DNA of 64,000 bases. Source: Paenibacillus qinlingensis (GTDB taxonomy: Bacteria; Bacillota; Bacilli; Paenibacillales; NBRC-103111). Each line of letters opens with the position of its first letter. Position 1 is the first letter of the stretch. The notes under the pieces are model-generated. The model saw only the letters and a list, made by a program, of their open reading frames with translations. It was not told where the DNA came from and made no database searches. Positions 54,801-62,494 of the stretch are shown here, in pieces. A program made the position numbers and the translations under genes. The stretch is from NCBI RefSeq assembly GCF_013204845.1, contig NZ_JABMKY010000006.1:62001-126000 (forward strand), given 5' to 3'.

Positions 54801-56630
54801 AGAAGTGGCAGAGAAACCAACTATCTGTATGAACAAAGCGGTGGTAAGCGAATGACAGCGATGAATGACCCCGATATTCTTCGCACATTCACTTATGCAG
54901 ATGCCACGGAACGTGTTCAAAAGATTCAAAGCGAGCAAGCAGGAAGCTTACAAGAGATTGCTTACACTTATGATGGAGAAGATGTTAGTCGCATGATCTG
55001 GTCTGGCGCAGCTGAAGGCAGATTCGACTACACATATGATGCTTTGTCAAATGTGATAGGGTTCCAAACATCAGTTACAAGACAAGTTTATGGCGCTCTA
55101 ACGAATACAACAGTCAATACGCCGATTAGCTTCGATCATGATAATCGGATGACTCGATTTGGCGCGTTTGAATTCAATCGCAGTGGCCCTGGCAGAACCA
55201 TCGGATTCATTAGTGATGGAAAATTAAAAATCAACATAGGCTATGATGAAATTGGCAGGAGGGTAAACCAAACCACTGAACTTGATGGTGATGAAGTACA
55301 TCGGATTGAATATGAGTATGATAAGAGAGGAATGGTTACAGATAGAACCGTTACTTCTGCAGAAGGCCAAGCAAAGGAACACTATGAATTCGATAGGGAC
55401 GGCCAATTAATTTCTACCGAACGATACGGTGCGGATGGAAAGTTGGATATTGAAACCTATGAATATGACGAGAACAAGAACAGGATAAGTCGGGAGTTTA
55501 ACGGTGCTAAGGAAGTAAGCGTGTATGATAAGTTCGATCAGCTAAAGAATGTTGGCGCAACCGCTTATTTATTCGATGATGACGGATTCTTAAAGCAGCG
55601 AGGTAATGATTCGTTTCGTTATGGCCTCCGTGGAGAATTGCTTGTGGCCACGGTTACCGATGTAACTTATAAGTACACCTATGATGCAATTGGGAGAAGG
55701 ACTGCTCGGGAGGATGAGTCCGGTGGAAAGTTTCAGTACCTGTATGGTCACCCGCACTCCTTGCAGATGCTGACTACATCCATCGATCCTAATGGTGTTA
55801 TGACTCAGTATGATTATGATGAGAATGGACTGTTGCTAGGACTGGAGCGGGCAGGAGTACGATACTACGTAATTACTGACGGTGTAGGAACTCCTCAATT
55901 GGTGCTCGATACCGACGGGAAAGTCGTCAAAAAGCTTAGGTACGACAGCTATGGCGTGCTGCTGAATGATTCGAATCCAGCATTCGAACTCGTGATTGGC
56001 TTTGCCGGGGGGATTGAGGATGGTGCGACAGGATTGACTCGGTTCGGAGCACGCGATTATGATGCCTTTAGTGGGCGGTGGACGGCTCGTGATCCGATTC
56101 TGCATGAAAGCGGGCAGGCAAATTTGTACGCTTACGTGAACAATAACCCCGTACTATTGCGTGATCCTTGCGGTCTGTTCTGTATCGGAGGTTCTTTATA
56201 TGAAGGGATTGGCGGAGGTGGAAAAGTTTGCGCAACCGATGAAGGATTCTCAGCCTGTGTAGAGTTCGGATTTGGCGCAGGTGGCGGTTTGGATGTGAAT
56301 CCTTTTGAGGACTTATCCAAGGATGCTATTGGGGTTGAAGTGACGGGCAAGCTATCATATGGACCTGCGTCGTTAACTTTAGGAATGAAGGTCGAAGATA
56401 GCTGGGATGGAGGGTGCCCCTCATTGGGTGGTGTCGCCGAAGCCGAGTTTGGTCCGGCAAAAATTGATATAATGGATCTATCGAATTCCGGGGTAAAAGG
56501 GGAAGATAGCCAAATGCATGAAGATGTCCGAGATTTAATGAAAAATAAGGACTACACTCCCGGTGGCTCTATCACAGTTAAAGCAGAAGCAGCAATAAAG
56601 GCAAAACTCTGCAAGCAACTCCGTTGGTAA
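48819..56630 (+). CDS. SLH-anchored giant RHS/YD-repeat protein, teneurin-like architecture
   Basis: A 2603-residue exported protein. The ATG at 48819 follows AGAAGAGG; the signal peptide is about residues 1-34. Order: three SLH domains (about 45-215, 'QGYENGTFKPDQIVTRAELA', 'GYEDGTFRPNEHVTREE', 'GYEDGAFHGKRNLTRAEL') that bind secondary wall polymer; carboxypeptidase-regulatory/TTR-like domains (about 225-400 and 710-790); two FN3 domains (about 460-655); an RHS/insertion region with an NHL-like beta-propeller (about 1320-1550: 'VAGKGTRGNGSTPIAEG', 'ISPDGSVYFLQV'); YD repeats (about 1560-2430); and the RHS core ('GARDYDAFSGRWTARDP', ending DPCGLF near 2448). A 155-residue glycine-rich variable tail follows. 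No immunity-like gene follows. Probable surface toxin or adhesin. Confidence 0.88.
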   Translation: MSYRMKKSKFAFILTILLLVQSLQPTGSMKITAAEVGENPPTAQEEKIPPWAQQAVANLTRQKVIQGYENGTFKPDQIVTRAELAVFVYRMASLTGIKHSDRDISGFSDVKKEWFAEDVLAASKLGFIQGYEDGTFRPNEHVTREETAVLLNRLYPRKTLSVSRFTDKGAIAPWAIEAVESLSDAQVLQGYEDGAFHGKRNLTRAELAVALDRLWKLTNSQTPTSDLTLSVTVQTPDNNLMVDAQVFVHAQGKKMFLAEGKTDAKGNVKFSLPSGSYELYSIGQESVAYKKVEVDSEHTAFQLKTESAASFTGKIVAKNGSPSAGIVVSLTTNPTFFAVTKSDGTFNAVVLPEKDYTVNLLEDPRIQRYAAQIDRPEGVFEAGIDVLQGLNWLDSDQVSMPGCACSKVALTGTYRSPKAGEHKELGQLVFSSSQEAPSGGASGNSSGNPTGGGSDADRTPPSIPTRLVATSGDKEADLSWTANNDNDLAGYKVYMSIDGGVTWTLSTDNGLKTSYKAKSLTNGISYQFAVTAYDKLGNESLRSIKVEVIPSGPPPLEDHQSPIIPSGLNGNAGDSKVTLAWEANSEADLAGYNVYVSADSATWNTAVDVGTAVNYTALNLTNGIPYRFAVTAYDQSGNESDKSPTITVTPVSGNGGNSLPPDPIGAANPLTTTSILSFSEMTEFLYTGSQPIQTGVAPGSIDEHLSAVLRGKVLDKSGGLLSGVKITLLDHSEWGQTLSRADGMFDMAVNGGGNVTVQYEKNGYMTVQRKWNVISGDYAAIPDVVMTAYDTKVTVVDLMEAEQVQSAQGSTVSDSAGQRTPTVIIPKGVTGSMRLPDGTMQQLTEIHLRATEYTVGEQGMKAMPGDLPSYVGYTHAVELSADEAVATQASKVLFNQPLYYYVENYLEFPIGEIVPTGYFDRLLGIWVASNNGKVLRIVSIDNGVAQIDTDGDGSEDSEERLLELGFTEEERVKLAELYLPGQSLWRTPIEHFTPWDTNWPYGPPLDAISPPDKSPNFNQIDIKDPCEQSGSIIGCQNQTLGEIIPIPGTGLALTYNSERTEGFLPKSRLEIPVSGATPMPASLKYMTVQIDIGGITYSKQFAALSNQQWTFDWNGMDAYQRSLTGAHPYTVTVAYHYAARYYRSAAEFNQSFGRVTATGVAIGRADAQREVTTSRTWNGQLESPVNRYEESGIAGWSLDVHHIYDPTQKMLHTGNHQQLERSASLYNEFIITGDPDNSVNKTTLEQDFDFDRSILVAGKEREYYTTAYAKEEDNYLLIRKDYDGTFHRAGEFGPDFKPSIVRVEASGAIYVYSYEASSIIRKKRTETQWIAVAGKGTRGNGSTPIAEGSMANQAELAEVIDLEISPDGSVYFLQVEASNKVRLYRIGTDGRIAQMNDPSVVESLETGPATKEAVGLVHGIMIGPDGSLYLKDTNTDYYGGMKTRYRKISPDGTLSRYAGEYGYNVYGTSLENGAVAIGTRFNANDQDMMDAKGRLYFQDKFRNEIYRIDEKGDLELVQSALLKKMKDELHGTRLFLQAVESDGSLVVADGNNWFLKKHYRIKQNETMDVPDESGMKIYQFDGGNGRLIKTVHALTGALINELSYDDSGHLIAIHDEEGNQVSIERDASGVPLAIIEPGGVRTKLEVDANGELVAVTDNAGRSYKMVYDAQGLLTRFIDPNQAVSKYEYDSKGLLVRAENALDGVKTLQRTDTAVGYTVVFTDPEARSTVYKVEKSNGKLIRTSIDPAGGQTILTVQGDYNQQLDLPNGTTVNKTFSPDPRWGMNVPVLQEMTAINADGRQVQFSESRLAVVPNGTLKSYTVQYNINGAISKVQYEAATRKYTETSAEGAILYTYLDGKGRVSRIATADTSLSGTSYHYDERGRLERIERSDQALNYVYDEKNRLKSVIDAYGSVKNYGYDDTGRVTSIETPGGKTYRKDYDDSGNPTKITMPDGTDYTQHFNSLNQFAGFNPDGLEPWISLEHSSSGKLERSKLRSGRETNYLYEQSGGKRMTAMNDPDILRTFTYADATERVQKIQSEQAGSLQEIAYTYDGEDVSRMIWSGAAEGRFDYTYDALSNVIGFQTSVTRQVYGALTNTTVNTPISFDHDNRMTRFGAFEFNRSGPGRTIGFISDGKLKINIGYDEIGRRVNQTTELDGDEVHRIEYEYDKRGMVTDRTVTSAEGQAKEHYEFDRDGQLISTERYGADGKLDIETYEYDENKNRISREFNGAKEVSVYDKFDQLKNVGATAYLFDDDGFLKQRGNDSFRYGLRGELLVATVTDVTYKYTYDAIGRRTAREDESGGKFQYLYGHPHSLQMLTTSIDPNGVMTQYDYDENGLLLGLERAGVRYYVITDGVGTPQLVLDTDGKVVKKLRYDSYGVLLNDSNPAFELVIGFAGGIEDGATGLTRFGARDYDAFSGRWTARDPILHESGQANLYAYVNNNPVLLRDPCGLFCIGGSLYEGIGGGGKVCATDEGFSACVEFGFGAGGGLDVNPFEDLSKDAIGVEVTGKLSYGPASLTLGMKVEDSWDGGCPSLGGVAEAEFGPAKIDIMDLSNSGVKGEDSQMHEDVRDLMKNKDYTPGGSITVKAEAAIKAKLCKQLRW

Positions 56631-56672
56631 ATACAAAGCTGAGCGATCCGATTTGGAGTAACTAACAAGTAA

Positions 56673-56721
56673 AATAAGGGCTGTCCTTCAAGGTCGTTCG
56701 ACCTTGAGGACAGCCCTTATT
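56673..56721. terminator. Bidirectional terminator between the RHS gene and nagA
   Basis: AATAAGGGCTGTCCT...CAAGGTC and its complement form a long stem with loop GTTC and one mismatch. A/T-rich flanks serve both converging genes. Confidence 0.88.
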
Positions 56722-56737
56722 GTCATGCAATATCAAC

Positions 56738-57883
56738 TCATATAATTTGACCATTAATCATTGTCCATTGTACTTGGAATTGTTCATCTAACAAGACAAG
56801 ATCAGCATCAAAACCCGCCGAGATCCTGCCTATAGTATCAAGGCCGAGTATGCGTGCAGGAGTTGTTGCTGCCATTTGAACCGCGTCTGTCAATGAAATA
56901 CCAGTTTCAACGGTTAAACGAAGTGCCTCATTCATCGTAACTGTACTGGAGGCTAAAGTCCCATCCTCTAGACGTGCCACACCTTCGGTAACCGTAACAT
57001 GATGGCCGCCGAACACATAATTTCCATCCCCTAGACCCATGGCTTGCAAAGCATCTGTGATAAGTACCATGCCATCTGGTCCTTTGAGACGATGCATCAT
57101 TCGAACGATCGCAGGATGCAAATGAATGCCATCTACAATAGCTTGGAGGCTGACATGTTCTTCTTCAAAAGCGGCTACAACTAGGCCGGGATCCCGATGA
57201 TGAATCGGACGCATGCCATTAAAACAATGCGTAACATGACTAGCTCCTGCTGCAAAGGCTTGCTTGGCCTCCTCGTATGAGGCATCCGAGTGCGCGACAG
57301 CGATAACCACGCCCATTTCCTTCAGAAAAGAGATGAGTTCCATTCCACCAGGTAATTCGGGAGCTATGGTAACCATTTTAATCAGTCCATCGGCTTCGTT
57401 AAAAATATCTTGCATTTCACTCAGATTCGGATGACGTAAATATCGTTCATTTTGCATACCTTTACGTTTAGGATTCAGGTAAGGCCCCTCTAGATGAAGC
57501 CCGGCAATTTTGGCCCCGACTTCATGCCCGATGACACGTTTCACGCTTCGAATCATGGCTAATAATTCTTCGATTGTAGAGCTGACAGAGGTGACCAAGA
57601 ATGAGGTGCACCCTGTTTCAGCACAAGCCCTTGAAACCTCCTGAATGCTTGTCTCACTGCCATCCATCATATTGTATCCGTTGGCACCGTGAATATGCAC
57701 ATCGATCATGCCAGGTACTAATAAATGTCCTTGACCATCTATGAATTCATATTCGCCCTCTGGAAGAGAAGAGAGACCACTTTCTATTTTTTCAATCCTT
57801 CCGTTTCGTATCCAAAGTGTGGCAGATAGATCAGGGGCATCTTGTTGAATCACGTTTACATTGTGCAAAATTTTAAGAGTCAT
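56738..57883 (-). CDS. nagA: N-acetylglucosamine-6-phosphate deacetylase
   Basis: A 381-residue cytosolic amidohydrolase from the ATG at 57883, which lies behind AGGAGG (three earlier in-frame starts lie at or before that site). Family marks: 'LLVPGMIDVHIHGANGYNMM', 'GLHLEGPYLNPKRKGMQ', 'VTHCFNGMRPIHHRDPG' and 'MVLITDALQAMGLGDG'. These carry the metal-binding Glu and His residues and the catalytic Asp of NagA. It converts GlcNAc-6-P to GlcN-6-P and acetate in aminosugar use and wall recycling. It overlaps the upstream DeoR-type regulator gene by 11 bases, forming an operon. No nagB adjoins it. Confidence 0.93.
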   Translation of the reverse strand: MTLKILHNVNVIQQDAPDLSATLWIRNGRIEKIESGLSSLPEGEYEFIDGQGHLLVPGMIDVHIHGANGYNMMDGSETSIQEVSRACAETGCTSFLVTSVSSTIEELLAMIRSVKRVIGHEVGAKIAGLHLEGPYLNPKRKGMQNERYLRHPNLSEMQDIFNEADGLIKMVTIAPELPGGMELISFLKEMGVVIAVAHSDASYEEAKQAFAAGASHVTHCFNGMRPIHHRDPGLVVAAFEEEHVSLQAIVDGIHLHPAIVRMMHRLKGPDGMVLITDALQAMGLGDGNYVFGGHHVTVTEGVARLEDGTLASSTVTMNEALRLTVETGISLTDAVQMAATTPARILGLDTIGRISAGFDADLVLLDEQFQVQWTMINGQII

Positions 57884-58667
57884 AGTTGTTTTCCTCCTCA
57901 TAGTTGTCTTGTTCCTCACATTGAATAATCGTTATATTTTTATGATGAAGAACTTCGCGTATTTCGATAGGTACCTCTTGGTCAGTAATTAAAATATCTA
58001 CAAAGTCAAAATCTAAACGATAAACTGAATTGGTTGAGAACTTCGTGAAATCGGCCACAGCAATGAGCTGGTCCGATCGGCGGGCCATCTCCTTTTTTAC
58101 AGTAACATCATCTTCGTAAGGAAAATAAAGACCATCGGCACGTATAGCTGTAGCTCCAATAAATGCCTTATCAGCTCTTAATTCTCTTAGTTTATCAATG
58201 ACAGATGGGCCATATAATAACCGATTTTTGGTGTGTAAATAGCCGCCGAGCACATAAACTTGGAGATCTTCCCGACCTGACAGAATTCCTAATATATCTA
58301 TGGAGTGTGTGATCGCTGTAATGTTTTTGGCGGTAATTTGTTCGGCTACAGACTGTACCGTAGTTGATACGTCAAAAATGACTGTCTCCCGATCTTGAAC
58401 TAGATTAGCTGCTAACTGCCCGATTTTCCTTTTACTGTCCGTTTCGTCAATTAAACGTTCTTGATAGCTAGCTATTTCCTTCTGCAACTGAGGTAGAGCG
58501 ACACCTCCATGTGTACGAATAACAACCCCTTCTTGTACTAATTTAACAATATCTCTTCGGGCTGTATCTCTAGATACATCTAGAAGAGAGCAGATATCCA
58601 TAACACTCATCACGTTGTTTTTATTAACATAGTCGAGTATTTTTAGTAATCGTTCTTCCTGATACAT
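57873..58667 (-). CDS. DeoR/GlpR-family repressor next to nagA
   Basis: A 264-residue protein; the ATG at 58667 is behind GGGGTG (a GTG at 58676 is upstream). N-terminal DeoR HTH: 'YQEERLLKILDYVNKNNVM', 'SVMDICSLLDVSRDTARRD', 'VIRTHGGVALP'. The C-terminal DeoRC sensor carries 'FDVSTTVQSVAEQI' and 'KAFIGATAI', the phosphosugar-binding fold. Coupled to nagA by an 11-base overlap, it likely senses an aminosugar phosphate and represses this operon. Five AAGT repeats at about 10-11-base steps lie just upstream and may be its operator. Confidence 0.9.
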   Translation of the reverse strand: MYQEERLLKILDYVNKNNVMSVMDICSLLDVSRDTARRDIVKLVQEGVVIRTHGGVALPQLQKEIASYQERLIDETDSKRKIGQLAANLVQDRETVIFDVSTTVQSVAEQITAKNITAITHSIDILGILSGREDLQVYVLGGYLHTKNRLLYGPSVIDKLRELRADKAFIGATAIRADGLYFPYEDDVTVKKEMARRSDQLIAVADFTKFSTNSVYRLDFDFVDILITDQEVPIEIREVLHHKNITIIQCEEQDNYEEENNYDS

Positions 58668-58700
58668 CAATATCACCCCATATAAGTAATTCTATCATAC

Positions 58701-58740
58701 TTTTTAAGTATTTAAAAGTAATTTTTAAGTAAGTTTAAGT
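58701..58740. promoter_or_regulatory. Helically phased AAGT repeats upstream of the DeoR/nagA operon
   Basis: AAGT occurs at 58706, 58716, 58727, 58731 and 58737 within TTTAAGT-like units, mainly at 10-11-base steps, i.e. one face of the helix. DeoR-family repressors bind such short direct repeats. It lies 33 bases before the regulator ATG. Confidence 0.45.
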
Positions 58741-58848
58741 GATATGGATTTGAGCTCACTTGTTCAGATTATACCAATTTTACTATTTATGATAAAATTG
58801 ATTTAGTTTGATGAGCTAAATTAATCCTGTATTATCGGAGGGGTTTCC

Positions 58849-60261
58849 TTGAATTTATTCTATATTCTTATGTTCCTATCATTATGGACAATGGGAGTCG
58901 TTCTTATAATATATAGTCTTAGAATGAACTTTTGGATCGGCATTACGTTGATTTTCGGGGGAATGGCGAGTTTTACTTTTTCCATTCATTTGGTGATCAT
59001 GCCATTTATTTTACCCCTAGGATGGTTAACACCTTCCATAAGCTCACTGATATATCAACTCAGTGTCGTTGCTATGAGTATCTATTTCTACCTTTTTCCT
59101 TTTGCCGCTTGTATGGGAGCGTTATGGATCGGTGCTATTGAATCCTTTAAAAAGAGGCTGCTGGTATCGCTTCTACTTTCGATACCTGCTATTGTGGTAC
59201 TATTTTCTGATAATCTAAGTACTACACCTTGGGGGAGCTTCGATATCAGCACATTCCGGTGGTGGGCCGGCTTTTATCTCCTACTAAGCTATGTATTCTA
59301 CTATGTCGCCTTCAGACGAGCCACGGAGTATCACGAAAAGAGAAATAAAAAGCGGGTGGGCATCCTTTTCACTATTGGTACATTGTGTGCATTCGTATTT
59401 GATTTTGTGGGGTTTCGATCGTTGACATTGAGAGAGTGGAATTTTCAACTGGAGAGTAATGGGGCGTGGAAATTTAATGTAGTGGTTATTCTTGGTCTTG
59501 TAGCTATCATTATTTTCTACTCCGTGAAGTATGGATTTCTTGGCATTAAACTAAGAATAGAACGCGATAAATTGGATTATTCGATGAGGGCACTGACAAT
59601 GGGGGTCTCTATTCTTAATCATTCCATCAAAAACGAGATTCAAAAAATCAACTATTTAACGGAGAAAACGGAGGGTTTCATTCACGCTGGCCAGACAGAA
59701 AAGTCCTTGCAGGCAATCGAACAAATTCATTCAGTCTCCGCTCATCTGTTAAGTATGGTTGGGAGAATTAAGGATAAGGCGGAAGACATCTTATTAAGTG
59801 AATCCCAAATAGAAGTGAAGAAGCTATTGGCAGAAGTTATTTTGCCGATGCAACCGCTTCTAGAAAGCCGCTCCGTCGAGATTATATGGAAGCAGGTGGA
59901 AGCAGGTGATTTGATTTGCGATACGATACATATGAAGGAGACTCTGTCCAATCTCATTCATAATGCCATGGATGCGCTGGGATCAAGGGGGGGCATCATT
60001 ACACTGCAAGCTCTAAAAGCCAAGCGTTATTTCATCATCGAGGTGAAGGATAATGGGGTAGGCATACCAAAGGATCAATTGACCAAGATCTTCGAACCTT
60101 TCTACACAACGAAGAAAAATTCCCATAATTATGGTCTAGGATTACCTTATTGTCTGTCGGTCATGAGGAAGCACGGAGGTAAGTTGGACATTGCAGAAAC
60201 AGAAATGGGGAAGGGGACGACAGTCATTCTGCAATTTCCAATTCAACGATATGTTGATTAG
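58849..60261 (+). CDS. Multi-TM sensor histidine kinase
   Basis: A 470-residue kinase starting at TTG 58849 behind GGAGGGG. About seven to eight hydrophobic helices occupy residues 1-235, with little outside, so it senses within or at the membrane. The cytoplasmic part has the H-box His258 in NHSIKNEIQK, an N-box 'LSNLIHNAMDALGSRGG', and ATPase motifs 'VKDNGVGIPKDQL', 'FEPFYTTKK' and 'GLGLPYCLSVMRKHGG'. The HxIKNE form is typical of kinases that phosphorylate LuxR-type regulators. Its probable partner is the convergent response-regulator gene, six bases from its stop. Confidence 0.92.
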   Translation: MNLFYILMFLSLWTMGVVLIIYSLRMNFWIGITLIFGGMASFTFSIHLVIMPFILPLGWLTPSISSLIYQLSVVAMSIYFYLFPFAACMGALWIGAIESFKKRLLVSLLLSIPAIVVLFSDNLSTTPWGSFDISTFRWWAGFYLLLSYVFYYVAFRRATEYHEKRNKKRVGILFTIGTLCAFVFDFVGFRSLTLREWNFQLESNGAWKFNVVVILGLVAIIIFYSVKYGFLGIKLRIERDKLDYSMRALTMGVSILNHSIKNEIQKINYLTEKTEGFIHAGQTEKSLQAIEQIHSVSAHLLSMVGRIKDKAEDILLSESQIEVKKLLAEVILPMQPLLESRSVEIIWKQVEAGDLICDTIHMKETLSNLIHNAMDALGSRGGIITLQALKAKRYFIIEVKDNGVGIPKDQLTKIFEPFYTTKKNSHNYGLGLPYCLSVMRKHGGKLDIAETEMGKGTTVILQFPIQRYVD

Positions 60262-60266
60262 TTATT

Positions 60267-60854
60267 TTAATTTCCTTTAAAATAAGTCAACTTATCCTTG
60301 ATACTCTTCAATTGTGATTTGATCGTGTTCGTTGATTTATGAAGCCTATCTGATATTTGCTGTTTGCTAAGCCCTTCCTTTCTAAGGTCAAATACTTCTC
60401 TCTCCATAGGAGACAGATCCATGAGCTGGATTTCACTGCGCATAATACGAGCGGCGTCCGCATGGATGGTTGAACGATCCACATATGCTTCTCTTATAGC
60501 ACGTACGATATCCTTATAGCTTACTTTTGTGATGTAATTAAGCGCACCAAGTTGGAAAGATTTCATAATGACATCCCGCTCAGTTAAAGAAGTAAGCATG
60601 ATCACTTTAATCCCATGTTCATAGAGCTTCGACAAGATTTCCTTCATAGCCTCCAACCCATCCAGGTTGTTTCCGGTTAAATTAATGTCCATCAAAATAA
60701 TATCTAATGGATATCGAAAAGCCGCATCAACAGCTTCTTCCTTCGTGCCAGCAACAACAACGACCTCGATATCTTCTTCCTCAGCCAAATCTGAACTTAT
60801 GTTCTGCTGCCAAAAGAGATCATCTTCCACAAGCATGACACGTATGCGATCCAT
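60267..60854 (-). CDS. NarL/LuxR-family response regulator
   Basis: A 195-residue response regulator. The receiver domain has 'MLVEDDLFWQQ', the phospho-acceptor Asp56 in LMDINL and the 'MLTSLTERD' segment. The C-terminal HTH reads 'LSPMEREVFDLRKEGLSKQQ', 'ISDRLHKSTNTIKSQLKSI', the LuxR-type helix-turn-helix. The gene converges on the kinase gene with only five bases between stops, so the two form a tail-to-tail pair. It is divergent from the cytochrome P450 gene; the shared 221 bases hold a 13-bp inverted repeat that may be its operator. Confidence 0.92.
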   Translation of the reverse strand: MDRIRVMLVEDDLFWQQNISSDLAEEEDIEVVVVAGTKEEAVDAAFRYPLDIILMDINLTGNNLDGLEAMKEILSKLYEHGIKVIMLTSLTERDVIMKSFQLGALNYITKVSYKDIVRAIREAYVDRSTIHADAARIMRSEIQLMDLSPMEREVFDLRKEGLSKQQISDRLHKSTNTIKSQLKSIKDKLTYFKGN

Positions 60855-60931
60855 CTATTTCCCTCCACCTATAAACATCTATGAATTATTCCTAGTATAA
60901 CAAAGTAAACCCCAGAGCTGGTAGGGTGATT

Positions 60932-60965
60932 TTTTTTCACCCTTGTTCACTAAAGGGTGAAAAAA
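60932..60965. promoter_or_regulatory. Perfect 13-bp inverted repeat in divergent promoter region
   Basis: TTTTTTCACCCTT pairs with AAGGGTGAAAAAA across an 8-base loop, with another GGGTGA copy at 60924. Placed between the response-regulator and P450 genes, 110 bases before the P450 ATG. It is a candidate operator or structured leader. Confidence 0.55.
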
Positions 60966-61075
60966 GTTCATCCTCCTCAAGCGTTCTGTTGCGCTGTATA
61001 CTACGAAATGTGCCCAGTGAGGATTACTGCCTTATGGTGTAAATATAGATAATATGAAATGAGGAGAAATTTAAT

Positions 61076-62428
61076 ATGAATGCAACAATGGAGAAGTTAC
61101 AGCCCCCCCAGGGACCAAAAGGATCTTTGCTTGGCGGGAATTTGATGGCATACCGGAATGATCCGCTCGGATTCTTAACAGGATTGCAAAAGGATTACGG
61201 AGGAGTGGCTAAAATAAGATTTGGTCCACAGACAATGTACGTTATTTATGACCCGGCGCTTCTAAAAGAGGTCCTAATAACAAAACAAGAGAATTTTATT
61301 AAGTTAAAGGGTTTTCAAGAGGCGCGTCTTTTTGTTGGAGACGGGCTAGCGACCAGTGAGGGTGAGAAGCATAAGCGGATGAGACGTACCATGCAACCGC
61401 ATTTTACGAGAGCTCATATTCAGACTTATGCTAAGCAAATGGCACAGATTGTTCGAAGTGAATTAGATACTTGGAAATTAGATCAAGAACGCATGATCAC
61501 GGATGATATATCGAACATCACTTTTTCAATTATTGCTAAAACACTTTTCAGTTTAGACGGAAATGATCATTCTCGTGCAATCAGGGAGCCGTATGAGTTA
61601 ATTAATCGGATGTGTTCTGAACGGATGCGTTCGCTTATGGCGGTACCTCTGTTCATTTCAACCGCGAAAAACCGAGCCTACAAAGATGCGCTTCAAGCAC
61701 TCGATTCTGCAGTGTATTCGATCATTCAGCAAAGAAGATTGAATCCTGAACAAGGAAATGGCGATCTTCTTTCTGTGCTACTTACGGCCAAAGATGAAAA
61801 TGGAGCCGGTATGAGTGATAGGGAGCTGCGTGACGAGTTGATGATTATGTTTATCGCGGGGCATGAAACTTCGGCAAACGCGTTATCATGGGCTTTTTCA
61901 TATATCTTGCAACAGCCAGAGGTTGAGTTAAAACTTTATGAAGAGTGGGATCGTGTACTTAGAGGAAAAGATCCCTCTGATGCGGATTATATGCAGCTTA
62001 CTTATACGCAAAACGTGCTATGGGAGGCGATGCGATTGCGATCACCAAGCTTTTTTACGGGACGTTCTGCAACAGCGGATGTTGAGATCGGGCATTTTAC
62101 AGTAAAGAAGGGGCAGTCCATTCTGTTTAGTCCTTACGCGATGCATCAGAATCCTGAATATTTTCCGGATCCGTTATCCTTTATTCCGGAACGGTTCGAG
62201 AATGATTTCGTGAAACGGATACCGCAGTTTGCTTATATTCCTTTCGGCGGTGGGCCGCGTGGTTGTATAGGTAGTCATTTTGCGATGCTAGAGATGGTAA
62301 TTACTTTGTGCATGATTGGGGAGCGTTATCGGCTCCGCTTAGTTCCAGGTCAGTTACCAATCGAAATGGAGCCGTTAATGACATTACGTCCTAAGAATGG
62401 CATTAAGGTGATTTTGAGAGAACATTAA
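61076..62428 (+). CDS. Cytochrome P450
   Basis: A 450-residue cytosolic-type P450. Key motifs: I-helix AGHET at residues 261-265, ExxR at Glu317-Arg320 in 'WEAMRLR', and the heme-binding loop FGGGPRGCIG with Cys397. The ATG follows AGGAGA. The N-terminus starts 'LQPPQGPKGSLLGGN', a proline-rich entry typical of class II-like bacterial P450s such as the CYP110/CYP102-heme type. It would hydroxylate a small hydrophobic molecule; the substrate and redox partner are unknown, and no reductase or ferredoxin gene adjoins it. It is followed 66 bases later by an HTH/STAS-like regulator gene. Confidence 0.95.
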   Translation: MNATMEKLQPPQGPKGSLLGGNLMAYRNDPLGFLTGLQKDYGGVAKIRFGPQTMYVIYDPALLKEVLITKQENFIKLKGFQEARLFVGDGLATSEGEKHKRMRRTMQPHFTRAHIQTYAKQMAQIVRSELDTWKLDQERMITDDISNITFSIIAKTLFSLDGNDHSRAIREPYELINRMCSERMRSLMAVPLFISTAKNRAYKDALQALDSAVYSIIQQRRLNPEQGNGDLLSVLLTAKDENGAGMSDRELRDELMIMFIAGHETSANALSWAFSYILQQPEVELKLYEEWDRVLRGKDPSDADYMQLTYTQNVLWEAMRLRSPSFFTGRSATADVEIGHFTVKKGQSILFSPYAMHQNPEYFPDPLSFIPERFENDFVKRIPQFAYIPFGGGPRGCIGSHFAMLEMVITLCMIGERYRLRLVPGQLPIEMEPLMTLRPKNGIKVILREH

Positions 62429-62494
62429 GTGGAAGAGAAGAGCTATAGAGCTACATATCGTCTAAAAATAAACTAGGTAAGGAGAATTACTTAT

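Noticed and set aside
56220..56630. Immunity gene downstream of the RHS protein
   Set aside because: Only 107 bases separate its stop from the convergent nagA gene, and they hold a bidirectional terminator, not a reading frame.
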